This document shows positions 24,645-35,058 of a stretch of DNA of 64,000 nucleotides, piece by piece. The notes under the pieces are model-generated. The model worked only from the letters and a program-made list of their open reading frames with translations, was not told the DNA's origin and did no database searches. The position numbers and the translations under genes were made by a program. Origin of the DNA: Topomyia yanbarensis (lineage: Eukaryota; Arthropoda; Insecta; Diptera; Culicidae); the NCBI RefSeq assembly GCF_030247195.1, contig NC_080671.1:201914897-201978896 (forward strand). Reading direction: 5' to 3'. Every line of letters begins with the position of its first letter. The stretch's first letter is position 1.

Positions 24645-26660
24645 TCACTGTCTGGTGTCCACTAAGAGGTTGATAACAGTCTATTATCCAAAACCAGCCT
24701 AGAGGCCGTGTGGCATCCGGTTGGTTTAAGTTGCTCAACCAAGAATTGATTCACTGGGCATGTCTTAAGAGGCAGCTTAAAACAGGAGTTCTCAAGTAAA
24801 GGTGTTTCTCCGTGCCGAGGACTAAAAAATAGTTACGCACGGAGTGTCGTTGGTCTTACCCTTACTGTTTTAAGCGAATCGTGGGTTTCAAATGGTGGAT
24901 ATGTCGCTAATTCCCATTTCAGTGTCCGATATAGGCGATTATAAGCCAACATGTTTGGTATCTTCTAGCTGCTGTACAACAAGTGCTGATCTTGAAATGT
25001 GTTGTGCTGTGATCGAGTATGGTTAGACTAGCACAAATTAATCTTCACCATAAACGTACAGCAATTATGAATCTACCCCGACTTGTGCAGGAAGGAAGAG
25101 CATCTAAAGCTTTGGTTCAAGAACCGTATTTCCGGAAAGAAAACTTCAATGTTGGAAAGTTACTTAACACCGTCTTCGTATCATTCATCAAAAATTGCGT
25201 CCACGTGAAATGCCTCGTACATGTATTTTTGTGAATGGTGCTATTGAGACATGTCTTATAGATGCACAACTCGCGATATTTGTGCTGTCACAATCAATAT
25301 GGCTGTCGATAACTTAAACCAGAAATACGTCTATTGTTCAGCTTATTTGTCGTATCATGAATCACCACCTTCTGATGATTTCAAAAGGGTTGTATCATAC
25401 TGTGGAAGAAATGGGTTTCCCCTCATAATCGGCAGTGATGCAAATGCTCACCACATCATCTGGGGCAGCTCAGATATCAATTTAAGAGGCATCGAATTGA
25501 CAAAATACTTAAGCAATACAAATCTGCACAGACTGCACATACTTAATGTAGGAAATCGCCCAACATTTGCATGAGCTGGCAGAGAAGAGGTGTTAGAAGT
25601 AACTCTTTGCTCTGACAGTATTACGCATGAGTTGGCGTACTGGCTCGTACCTAACGAGCTCGAACCGTAGTTATCTAATCATAAGCTAATCGTCTTTGAT
25701 CATTTAAACGTCGTGAGGGCTTGGCGAGTAGGTTTAAGTGGTATCTTTCAACGTTTGAATCTCCATGTGACGTAGATGAGGTCGTGGATAAAACAAACTC
25801 ACTCATAGTAGCAGCATACCAAGAGAATTGCCTGTTTCTAGAGGATAACCTTGGTGGAATACCGAACTTGTCCGATTCAAAAAATTATGCAGAAGAGCTT
25901 GGAATCGCAGACGCAGGGACAAGTCGGAGGCCTTTAAGTTGGCTCGCAAAATATACAGACATGCACTTCGATCCTCTTAAATAAGTTACTTTCGAAATCG
26001 AAAGACTTTCATGTCAGTTAGATTAGAACTGTTAATGGTGAATACTCGTCTGACGAAGATGTAGGGTAACCAACCAATTTTGAACCTTAGAGAAACTGAA
26101 ATTACGTTAACGTCAATAATATTTGCTTTCCTATGTTTTAATGCAATACATGCACGAGTCTGCTCCAAAATTACTGTTCATCAAAGAAAACTGTAAATGG
26201 ATGTTTTATACATTGACAGAAACTCGAAAATGACATTTCTTTCCACCATGAATTTTTCACATTTCAGACCCTTCCACAATAATTTAAATAAAACATTACA
26301 CAATACCAAATCAGACAAATTAATTGAATCAATAAAAAATATTACAATTGCATTCAATTTGAAAACTATGACTATGAAACATTTTCGGCGATATTTTTTA
26401 AAACTGTGGATTCTGTTTAATTTTAAACAGTTATAGATGAAGTAATGATATTGAAACTTAATAGACAACCCAAGGGATGCAATTGTTGTATCAAACCAAA
26501 CAAATGCAGGGAAACTTGGCAGTACAGGAGGCAAATACATTAACAGGGTCCAAAATATATAGAGTCCAGGTAAGGTTGGTTACTCTAGTACTCAACTGTC
26601 TTTTTGATACACACTTTCCAGGTTTTGCAGAACAATACAGTCTTGCCACAGGATACAATC
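24645..26660 (+). pseudogene. LINE copy A, 5' part (5'UTR, APE endonuclease, start of RT)
   Basis: This aligns in translation with the minus-strand LINE at 35.2-39.1 kb. The 5' leader from about 24,700 (GAGGCCGTGTGGCATCCGG, then CCGTGCCGAGGACT) resembles the reverse complement of 38.3-38.7 kb. The endonuclease start MVRLAQINLHHKRTAIMNL is at 25,019. A GSDANAHHIIWGSSDIN endonuclease motif lies near 25,430-25,480. Frameshifts and stops break it. About 26,000-26,560 does not align and may be a further insertion. CLFDTHFPG and LATGYNP resume near 26,590-26,660, where the Transib-like element interrupts. The rest continues at 29,593. Confidence 0.75.
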
Positions 26661-26665
26661 CATTG
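26661..26665. repeat. 5-bp target-site duplication CATTG (left)
   Basis: CATTG precedes CACAGTGG and recurs at 29,588-29,592. Removing the insert rejoins the LINE frame (GYNP then LAWRE, compare GYIPKAWRE in the minus-strand LINE), which fixes the insertion point. Confidence 0.8.
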
Positions 26666-26704
26666 CACAGTGGTCCGAATTCACAATTTAGGAAGCCAAA
26701 AATG
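26666..26704 (+). repeat. left RSS-like terminus (heptamer-23-nonamer)
   Basis: Heptamer CACAGTG at 26,666-26,672, 23-bp spacer, nonamer-like CCAAAAATG at 26,696-26,704. The CAAAAA core is in register with the RSS nonamer. Confidence 0.65.
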
Positions 26705-27628
26705 CTTGTGGCTAAACCTTATGTTTTAGAGCTATGATGTCTTCAGGACAAATTATCAGTATTGATTAGGCCATCTCCAGATGTAGATGGTATTAGGGTG
26801 GCTCTTATTGTTAGGGTGCTTCAAAAATTATTTTCTGATTGTGATGAGATAGAATATTGCAGTCTTCAGCAACATTGTAGAGGAACTTACACCAAGCAAC
26901 TTTGCTGAAGACGTCATAGTTGTATCTCCAAAGGTTTTTATTTTATAGCTATTTTCATTGAGCAACTTAGGGTGTTCCTAACAAAAACAGTTTTTTTGGT
27001 CTAACTTTTTTATTTTTTATTTCTCGTAAACGGTGTCTTCAAACAACTTGTACAGCGGAGATAAATTTTTTCATAAAAGAAGAATTCAGATATCACTTTC
27101 AGAACCGAAGTTATGAGTAATATTGAATAAATAATAGGTCCTTTTAAAATATTTATATCTAAAATTGGGGCAATTAAAAATAATTTCTTCTTCTTGCATT
27201 TCAAAGAGCATACTTTCAGGCATGTTTAGAAAAAAAATTGCGAAGGCGATATTTCGGAAAAAAAATTAAATGGAGTTTGAATATTGTGATTTTACTACCG
27301 AAAATTCCTCATGTAGAGTCAAAATTTGTCGAATGGGCCACCCAAATTGTCACATTTTCGATGGAAGATTCAATTTTTTGGTAGTATGTGGCATTGCAAA
27401 ACCAAATCAAGATGGGCACCTGAAAAAATTTTGTTTTTACCATAATATCATAGGTTAACGGACATAACACTTTGAGGAAATTCGTTAAAAAAATATCGAT
27501 CCGCGAATTTTACTAGAACACTAGCTCCACCTTTTATACGCGGTCCCAACCCTTAATTTACAAAAGGGTTATCCCTCAGGCTCAGGCACAATTTTTCACT
27601 AGTGGTCTATCCCCCGTATACTTACGCA

Positions 27629-28387
27629 TATCGTCGCTGTTGTCCTATCTTATGACAAGAGCCATTTAGCACATTTCGAGAAAAATGATTTTTAATGTTT
27701 GAGATTGAATATATTGAAACTTATAAATGGTAAAAACAATTCAAAGAAGACAATTGATGCATCTATCAACTCTGCATTAACATCTCAAATATTACGAAGA
27801 CCGGTTGACTATGTTGTTTTTACTATAAATGTAAACAAAAGTCGCACTCACACGTGTCATAGGTGTTATTGATGACAAAATTTGTATGGCGTGTCATAAT
27901 CGTGCATGGAAAATTTTCCATAGAAATAAATCATTAATTTATTAACTTTTATTCATATCTTTGACTATATTTGGTCTATAAACAATCGATGAGGTACATT
28001 TTGAAGGAAATGGGCCAGGGAATCTAGAATAAATACTTATTTTTAGTTACAGTGCTACATTTTCGGTTTAAAACTTCAACTGCATTTTCTCAGAAATTGT
28101 GTATTTTTGTTTCAAAAATGATTATGCCATTGTGTTTCTCAGATAGTTTTACACATAAAAATATCTTATACATCAAGAAAACTAGAGCCAATGCACAGAA
28201 ACAGTCATTTGAAGCAAAAATTTAAAAATTTCTTAGCACGTTTCTCACTATATCTCAGTAACCAAGCAGAATGTTAACATTCTGAAAACGCGATTTTGTA
28301 GAGATTTTTTAGACAAGTTATATGGCATATCTAACTAAGTTTACCCCAAAATGGCGTTTGTTATAAGATAGCACAACATCGACGATA
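27629..28387. repeat. nested imperfect inverted repeat
   Basis: Arms near 27,629-27,657 and 28,359-28,387 share ATCGTCG-TGTTGT-CTATCTTAT with a few mismatches and enclose about 700 bp of non-coding AT-rich DNA. This may be a smaller element nested inside the Transib-like one, or its original core. Confidence 0.5.
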
Positions 28388-28740
28388 TATAAGTGGTGCC
28401 ATAATCTCAAATGCGACCACAGTCCCAACTAAAAATGACCGTTAAAGCGGGCGAAGAATTGTTTTCCAGATTTTTGTGTGTTAGTCTGTGAAAATATTGG
28501 CATTTGAAGTTTTTAGCGCGCTTATTTTTAAAATGTTACTACGGGCGACCTAATTAAATTTTAACGAACTAATCAGCAAAAAAAATGTCACAGATTGTTC
28601 GTAATTTTTTCCAATCCGTAGATTGTAATTTTTGTAGATTTTTTAAACAATTGTCTATAAAAAATAGAATAAATCTTTTTAACAAACATGCCGTCGAGAA
28701 AAAAGATGGTCCGCCATTTACATTATTCTAAATTAAATGT

Positions 28741-28788
28741 GGGGACGAGCATAGCGTATTTGGAAATCGATTACCTTGTACGCAGCTT
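28741..28788 (+). mobile_element. truncated tRNA-type SINE head
   Basis: GGGGACGAGCATAGCGTATT followed by GGAAATCGATTACC matches the 5' part of the SINE at 5,894, including the A-box region. It stops before the B box and runs into an A-rich tract. Confidence 0.5.
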
Positions 28789-29548
28789 AAAAAAAATATA
28801 AAAAAACATTTTTTTCGCGGAACCCATCTGGATTTGGTTTTGCAATGCCATATACTACCAAAAAAAATGGATCTTCCATCGAAATTGCGATATCACCTAA
28901 TTTGGGTGACCCATTCGAGAAATTTTGACTCTACATGAGGAATTTTTCAGTAGTAAAATCTCAATATTCAAACTTCATTTAAATTTTTATCAGAAATATC
29001 GCCTTCGCAATTTTTTTTTCTAAACATGCCTGAAAGTATGTTCTTTGAAATGCAAGAAGAAGCAATTATTTTTGTTTGCCCCAATTTTAGATATAAATAT
29101 TTTAAAAGGACTTATTTTTTATACAATATTACTCATAACTTCGGTTCTGAAAGTGATATCTGAATTCTTCTTTTATGAAAAAATTTGTCTCTATAAGCTC
29201 TACAAGTTGTCTGAAGACATCGTTTATGAGAAGTAAAAAATAAAAAAGTTAGAGCAAAAAAACTGTTTATGTTAGGAACTCCCTAAGTTGCTCAATTAAA
29301 ATAGCTATAAAATAAAAACCTTTGGACATACAACTATGACGTCTTCGGCAAAGTTGCTTGGTGTAAGTTTCTCTACAATGTTGCTGAAGACTGCAATATT
29401 CTATCTCATCACAATCAGAAAATAATTTTTGAAGCACCCTAACAATAAGAGCCACCCTAATACCATGTACATCTGGAGATGGCCTAATCAATACTGATTA
29501 TTTGTCCTGAAGACATCATAGCTCTAAAACATAAGGTTTAGCCACAAA

Positions 29549-29587
29549 CATTTTTGTCTTCCTAATTTGTGAATTCGGACCACTGTG
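29549..29587 (-). repeat. right RSS-like terminus (heptamer-23-nonamer)
   Basis: On the minus strand: heptamer CACAGTG (29,587-29,581), 23-bp spacer, nonamer ACAAAAATG (29,557-29,549). The nonamer matches ACAAAAACC at 7 of 9 positions. Confidence 0.7.
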
Positions 29588-29592
29588 CATTG
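29588..29592. repeat. 5-bp target-site duplication CATTG (right)
   Basis: Identical to 26,661-26,665. The LINE sequence resumes immediately after it. Confidence 0.8.
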
Positions 29593-30945
29593 GCGTGGCG
29601 AGAAACAACTGTAAAATTCATTTCAACAGGGTGGCCGCGTCACTTATGAGGAGTCAAAGAGCTTTCGACCGATCAGTCTAACCTCCTTTCTTCTCAAGTC
29701 AGTGAAAAGTTTAATCGAGGAAAGTCTACTACCACTCCGTTACACAATGTTGTCTACAACATTGAAAAAGTTTTTTTACAAAAACAATCAAGTTTAGAAG
29801 ATTTTCTTGATATTGAAGGTACTTTTGGCAACGTTTCTTTCGAATTCATCTTGGAAGCAGCACGAGATCATGGAGTATCTTCATATATCACGAACTGGAT
29901 CCATGCAATGCTTAGCAACCGACATCTGTGCTCATCGTTAGGACAAGTAGAGATAAGGAAACTGAGTGTCTGCGGATGTCCTCAAGGTGGTGTGCTGTTA
30001 CCACTTCTATGGAACCTTGTCACCGATGGCTTGTTGAGGGAACTTAATGAGCTTGGGTTTCCGACATATGGTTTCGCCGATGATTATTATATAAAGATCA
30101 ACGGTATTTGCATTAACACTCTTTTTAATATGATGCAACAAGCCTTTTTTAATATGATGTGTTGTTGAGCAATGGTGTTGGGCTGTCAGTAAATCCAAAT
30201 GGTATGGTACTTGTCACACAACGAAAGGTTACAACCTCAGGACTGGTCCGTTGCAGTTCTTTGACTCTGAAATTATTGTCGCAGATCGAATACAGCACGT
30301 TGGGGTAATTCTTGACTGAAAACTTAATTAGACAGCTCACATCGATTTCAGAATCAAGAAGGCTTGCATGGCCTTCGGCCAACGTAGACGGTATTTCAGC
30401 AAATCTTGGGGAGTCAAACCCAAGCACATTCAATGGATCTACACAATAATTGTTAGACCAATACTGGCATACGGGTGCCTTGTTTGGTGGCACAATAGGC
30501 TTGATAGATACTGTACCGTATTCCAAGCAGAAATTTTCGTGATTTTGTGTGGCGTACAATCGGCACTTCGGGAATTTGCGGTAAAAGAAACTATTTTTGC
30601 TCTGATAGTCAGGCTGCCCTGAAAGCACTTAGTTCGACAGATTCGAAATCGTAATTAGTAATCGCATGTCGAACTCAAGCCGAAGAATTTAGCATTTCAA
30701 ATGCTATCTACCTTCTATGGGCACCTGGTCATTCCGGTATTACTGGAAATGAATGGGCAGACGAATTGACTAGACTTGATCCTGAACCACTTTCGATAAG
30801 TTGGATAAAGTCCAACAATCGGTCTTTGGCTGCATCCGAATACGCCAAGCATTGGCGTAGCTTGCAAACATGCGTTCAAACAACATCTTTTGTGCTGGAT
30901 GGGAGTCCGAAAACGGGATGGAAGTTCTGTATTAGGGGTGAATGA
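29593..30945 (+). pseudogene. LINE copy A, 3' part (RT and RNase H remnants)
   Basis: Continuation of the LINE broken at 26,660. ESKSFRPISL (about 29,655) is the RT fingers region. CGCPQGGVL and GFADDY (29,970-30,090) are RT motifs 4 and 5, with the YADD-type box intact as FADD. QRRRYFSKSWGVKPKHIQWI (about 30,380) is the RT thumb. YCTVFQAEIF (near 30,510) is RNase H. APGHSGITGNEWADELTRL (30,720-30,780) is the RNase H C-terminal motif with its His. Frameshifts and stops occur throughout. It fades near 30,945 without a poly-A tail, so the 3' end is lost. Confidence 0.75.
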
Positions 30946-31144
30946 CGACAAAGTTTGGCCTCATGTTGCAAAATAATACAGCTTTGCCAACCATAATTCA
31001 AAAGCATAGTTAACATATCAAAAACACAAGCCCGTAGTAATCTACAGCATTAGTGGCTTTTCGTATAGTTTATCTAACTACCATAAGCAGTGGGAGTAAT
31101 ATGATTACAGTTCCTTGATCAGTATATTTTTGATAATTCTGGCA
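30946..31144. other. spacer between LINE remnants
   Basis: No recognisable coding or repeat content, apart from a 21-bp near-duplication (ATTCTGGCAGTCTTATTCAAA and a variant) that begins just inside 31,136-31,180. Confidence 0.3.
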
Positions 31145-31573
31145 GTCTTATTCAAATAATTCTGGCGGTCTTATTCAAAAAGGTGGAAAATTCATTAAAG
31201 GTACTACCCATTGACCAGAATGGAGTTTTTCTGGAATTCCGATTTATCAGCTGGTCGATGAAACAATCCGACTGCACACTTGCATTAAGTTGAATAAGTA
31301 AACTAAGGCTGACATTGCTTTGGCTATCTTTATGAGTGATGTAAAGCCCAACAACCGGCAACGAGCTTCATAGGAAGGCATATCGAGCTTCCGCTTTATC
31401 TTTCCAGTACATGGGTTCTGATGCCGTAGTTGAAATTGAGCACTTCGCGGGTTATTTTGTGGTGACTTGATATCAAGACAAACTTCTCTTTGCTCAACGT
31501 TATGCGATTTGTTGCACCATTCCGAGAACATAGAGTCGTGATTGTAGTAGGTAGCAACCCACAATGCTTTCAT
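31145..31573 (-). pseudogene. C-terminal fragment of a second LINE type
   Basis: The minus-strand frame ending at 31,573 contains KRKLDMPSYEARCRLLGFTS and a 'FNLMQV' region, resembling the conserved C-terminus of Jockey/CR1-type RTs (P-Y-x2-R-C-x-L-x-G). A downstream frame has SRKTPFWSMGSTFNEF, like the usual final segment. There are no catalytic motifs. Too short and decayed for clade assignment. Confidence 0.45.
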
Positions 31574-32159
31574 GGATATAAAATACTTTAAAATATTCGA
31601 CGAAGAGTAATGTGCAAGTTCCCGAAAATACCATATGTTATGCTATATTTCTTCGAAGTTTACATGATTTTTTAGGTGAAAACTATTTTTTCACCACTAA
31701 GGAAAAAATGTTTTAAACCACATTTGAGCGTTAACGTATGTGTACATCGGTCAAACTCGCTGAAAATTCGAAGTGTCCTTTCGACAAATATGCTGTTGAA
31801 CACGAAAAAATCAAGAACTCCAGTGTGGCAGCACACACTATAATCCGCAATCACACCATAGAACGACAAGGACAGCGCGGAACTCATGCAAAATTTGAGA
31901 AAAAATTGCACACCTGAATACATAGGAATTTATATACATAGCCAATACTGAGCAAACGATTATGAACGAGGGCGACGTACAAAGGAATAACTAAAGGAAA
32001 TTGCTGGCCAAAACCTAAAATATTTTTCATTCGATTTTTTATTTAGTTATATTTTTAACATACCTAAAAGCATACTGGCATATATATCTGCGGCCGAATA
32101 GCAATCCAGACTTGTACAATGCCCACTCCTCTGCAGTTCAACTAATTCGAGGTAAATTG
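31574..32159. other. intergenic, no gene seen
   Basis: AT-rich DNA between LINE remnants, with no recognisable feature. Confidence 0.35.
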
Positions 32160-34652
32160 TAGGAGATTACAACTTTCCCCATCTCAGATGGATATTCGAC
32201 GATGATCTCAAATGTTACCTGCCTGGAAATGCCACAACCGAACAAGAAATAGCTATCACGGAAACGATAGTCACTGGAGGACTGTGTCAAATCAACTCAC
32301 TCACTAACGCAAATGGACGAGCGCTCGATCTGGCATTCGTGAGCTACGCCGAACGCCGCCTACGTCAAACTTCTCGAGCCTCTGACCTCTATACTCAAAA
32401 TTGACGCTCACCATAAACCCTTCGGCAAGTTGAAACAGAAGACGCTTTTGCCGAATCCGTCGACGGGCTCAATTTTGACTTGAATCGCTGCAATTTGGAT
32501 GAAGTATCTGCGGCCTTCGATGCTGTTGACTGGTTCGATCTGTTAAGTGGAAACGATCTAGATCATGCTGTCGCGCTGTTCTACGGAACTTTATACGAGA
32601 TACTCCGACACATAGTTCCTAAAAACGTGTCAACAGAAAGACACACTAAAAGTATCCGTGGTAGAATTCCGAGCTTCGTCGTCTACGCAGCATTCTCCGA
32701 AAACAACGCAATCGCTTGCGCCACAAGACCGACCAAAACAAAGCTGTTATTTGCCGAACCGGACTTCAATACGAAACAGCCCGGAATAGTGCATTCGGCG
32801 AGTATATAAGTCACGTCTAAAGCAACCTTCGGAACAACCCCTCGACGTTCTGGAAGTTTGTGAACAGCAGAAAACGCGCTGGTGGCATTCCCATAAATGT
32901 TTATCTTGGAGATGCCAGTGCGCAATCCACAGCCGAGTTCGTAGACCTTTTTGCAGAACATTTACGTAGGGTGCTATCTCTCCGTCACAAGAGTATATAG
33001 ACACAATTCCATCATATAATATCAGTCTCCCTTGCTTGAATATGTCTGAAGCAGACGTGTTGAAAGCTGTATCTGGTGCCGACCCAACGAAAGGACCAGG
33101 CCCGGATTGTTTGCCTCCGATATTCATAAAAGGATGTGCACGATCATTGTCGTTGCCAGTTAGTATTATTTTTAACCGCTCAATCACTGAAAGCGTCTTC
33201 CCAAGCGCATGAAAATAAGCGGCTATAATCCCGATTCACAAGGCATTCATAATGTTGAGAATTACAGAGGAATCTCACTTTTGAACTGTTTTGATAAAGT
33301 CCTTGAAAAATTTGTTTACAGTGAGATGTACGTTGCTGCTTCTCACATCATCGACAAATGTCAGCATGGATTTGTTTAGCAACGTTCTACAACTTCAAAA
33401 TTGATGATGTACACTAGCATCTTGGTCCCCTCTGTTGAGTAGCGTCAACAAACCAATGCAATATACTTTGACATCTGAAAAGCATACGATAAAGTACCTC
33501 ACAAAATTGCTCTTCTGAAACTGCAAAGACTAGGGTTTCCTTCGTGATTAACTGGATGGTTGCAATCTTATCTGTCTAGTCGGAGTGCTCTCGTTGGAAT
33601 AGGTTTAACACGTTCTAGCTTGCTCGATATGCCAACCGGAGTCCCTCAAGGAAGTCACCTAGGGCCGCTAGTTTTTATTTTATCCATAAACGACATTTGC
33701 ACTCGTATCAAATCTGTAAATAGTTTTACAGATTTGATACGAGTGCAAATGTCGTTTATGGACGTCGTCGACGGTTTTTCGTTCCATTGCTTCTGGACTT
33801 GACTCTGCTGAACTTCAAGATGACGTACTTAATATTCAACAATGGTGCCTGTTAAATGTTATGCAGGTAAACGTTGACAAATGTAAAATGATAAGTTTCA
33901 GGCGATCATCCACTCTATCTTATTATGATTACTTGCTCCAAGGCCGAGTCATCGAAAGAATGGACTCCATTCGTGACTTGGGAGTGCTTTTTGATAGAAA
34001 GCTTAGCTTCTCACCACATCACCCACAACAACGTCGAAGGCATTCGCAACACTTAGTTTCCTGAAGCGAAATATCGCTGGCTTTGACGATATTTACTCAC
34101 TAAAATCTCTATATTGCGAATTGGTGCGAAGCATTTTGGAGTATGCTGAGCAAGTGTGGGATCCACATCACAACATCTTAATACACCGGTTAAATCGCGT
34201 ACAAAGATGTTTCGTGCGATATGTTCTAAGAAATTTGCCGTGGAATGACCCTGCCCATTTACCACCTTAACACGATAGATGCATGCTGCTTGAGTTACCG
34301 ACGTTACAGTTCCGCCGCACGTTCTTGCAAAGAATGTTTATATTCGATATGTTGTGTAATAATATTGACTGCCCAGACTTTCTTGCATGGATTAATGTCT
34401 CCTCGCGCTCTAAGGAACCGTCCTCTTTTGTGGATTCCTAGACATCGTAATGTTTATGGTCAAAACAATCCTGTGGATAGATGTTGCTACAAATTCAACG
34501 AAACTTCACAACTGTTTGGTTTTTAATGTCACAAAATCTAGTTATAAGTTAGCTATTAGGAATTTTGAAATAATTTAGATTTAGATGTTCTATTTTTTAT
34601 GATCTGTGCCCTTTCTATTGAAGATAGGGACAAATAAATAAATAAAGAAAAT
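32160..34652 (+). pseudogene. degenerate Jockey/CR1-like LINE (endonuclease end, RT, 3' tail)
   Basis: Broken frames follow the usual order. The end of an APE endonuclease lies near 32,170-32,350 (PHLRWIFDDD, then ALDLAFVS). A linker follows. RT fingers read ENYRGISLLNCFDKVLEKF near 33,250-33,310, with QHGFV and a YFDI.KAYDKVPHKI palm motif near 33,360-33,510. TGVPQGSHLGPLVFIL lies near 33,630. A thumb region near 33,870-34,010 has SIRDLGVLFDRKLSF. C-terminal pieces reach about 34,520. There is no RNase H. The ADD box is disrupted by the inverted duplication at 33,683-33,762. The 3' end is a short AAATAAATAAAG tail. Confidence 0.7.
33683..33762. repeat. perfect 38-bp snap-back inverted repeat
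   Basis: Arms 33,683-33,720 and 33,725-33,762 are exact reverse complements separated by TAGT. It lies in the LINE RT where the catalytic ADD box should follow, so it replaced or displaced coding sequence. Confidence 0.85.
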
Positions 34653-34840
34653 AATGGTCACTTCCATATTGTTGTCCCAAAACCGCATTGTATTTTTAAC
34701 AAAAGAACATAATATAGCAGAGCCTTGAAAAGGTTATTTATTCTTTCCATAACGCTCAAAAAATCAGAAAATCGGTTGAAAAATGACCGCAGAATTTTTT
34801 GTGGCGCCAAAAGTTCTGAAAATACTTTTTTTTTGCTATA

Positions 34841-35058
34841 TCAAGATTTTGAGTGCATATTAAATTGAGCAAACGTAGTTTTGTGTTGTATTGGACCACA
34901 ACTACATCGGATTTGAACTACAACAGTTCACTTGAAAAGTATATTCATTTTCTTAAATTTTGTAGCACCGTGTAATCAATCTGACATCGTCATGTAGACA
35001 GGCAACATCGAGCCTGAAACCGGCCGGCAAAACTTTTTAATTATTTTTATCGTTAGTA
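34841..35058. repeat. direct repeat flanking the minus-strand LINE (left copy)
   Basis: It shares TCAAGATT-TGAGTGCATATT at the start and TTATTTTTATCGTTAGTA at the end with 39,119-39,282. The left copy has about 45 extra bp (near 34,948-34,990) and a few smaller differences. It abuts the end of the LINE-derived segment. Confidence 0.7.

Larger units (their letters stand above)
26666..29587. mobile_element. non-autonomous Transib-like element with RSS-like ends (2.9 kb)
   Basis: Inverted terminal repeats of about 760-780 bp (26,666 to ~27,425 and ~28,805 to 29,587) begin CACAGTGGTCCGAATTC on both sides and are flanked by CATTG. CACAGTG is the consensus V(D)J recombination heptamer. At exactly 23 bp from it lies CCAAAAATG (left) or ACAAAAATG (right), against the RSS nonamer ACAAAAACC. 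RSS-like ends with 5-bp duplications are known for Transib transposons, whose transposase is related to RAG1. No transposase frame is present, so it is non-autonomous. The interior holds a nested inverted repeat and a SINE head. It lies inside a LINE, so it is younger than that LINE. Confidence 0.7.
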
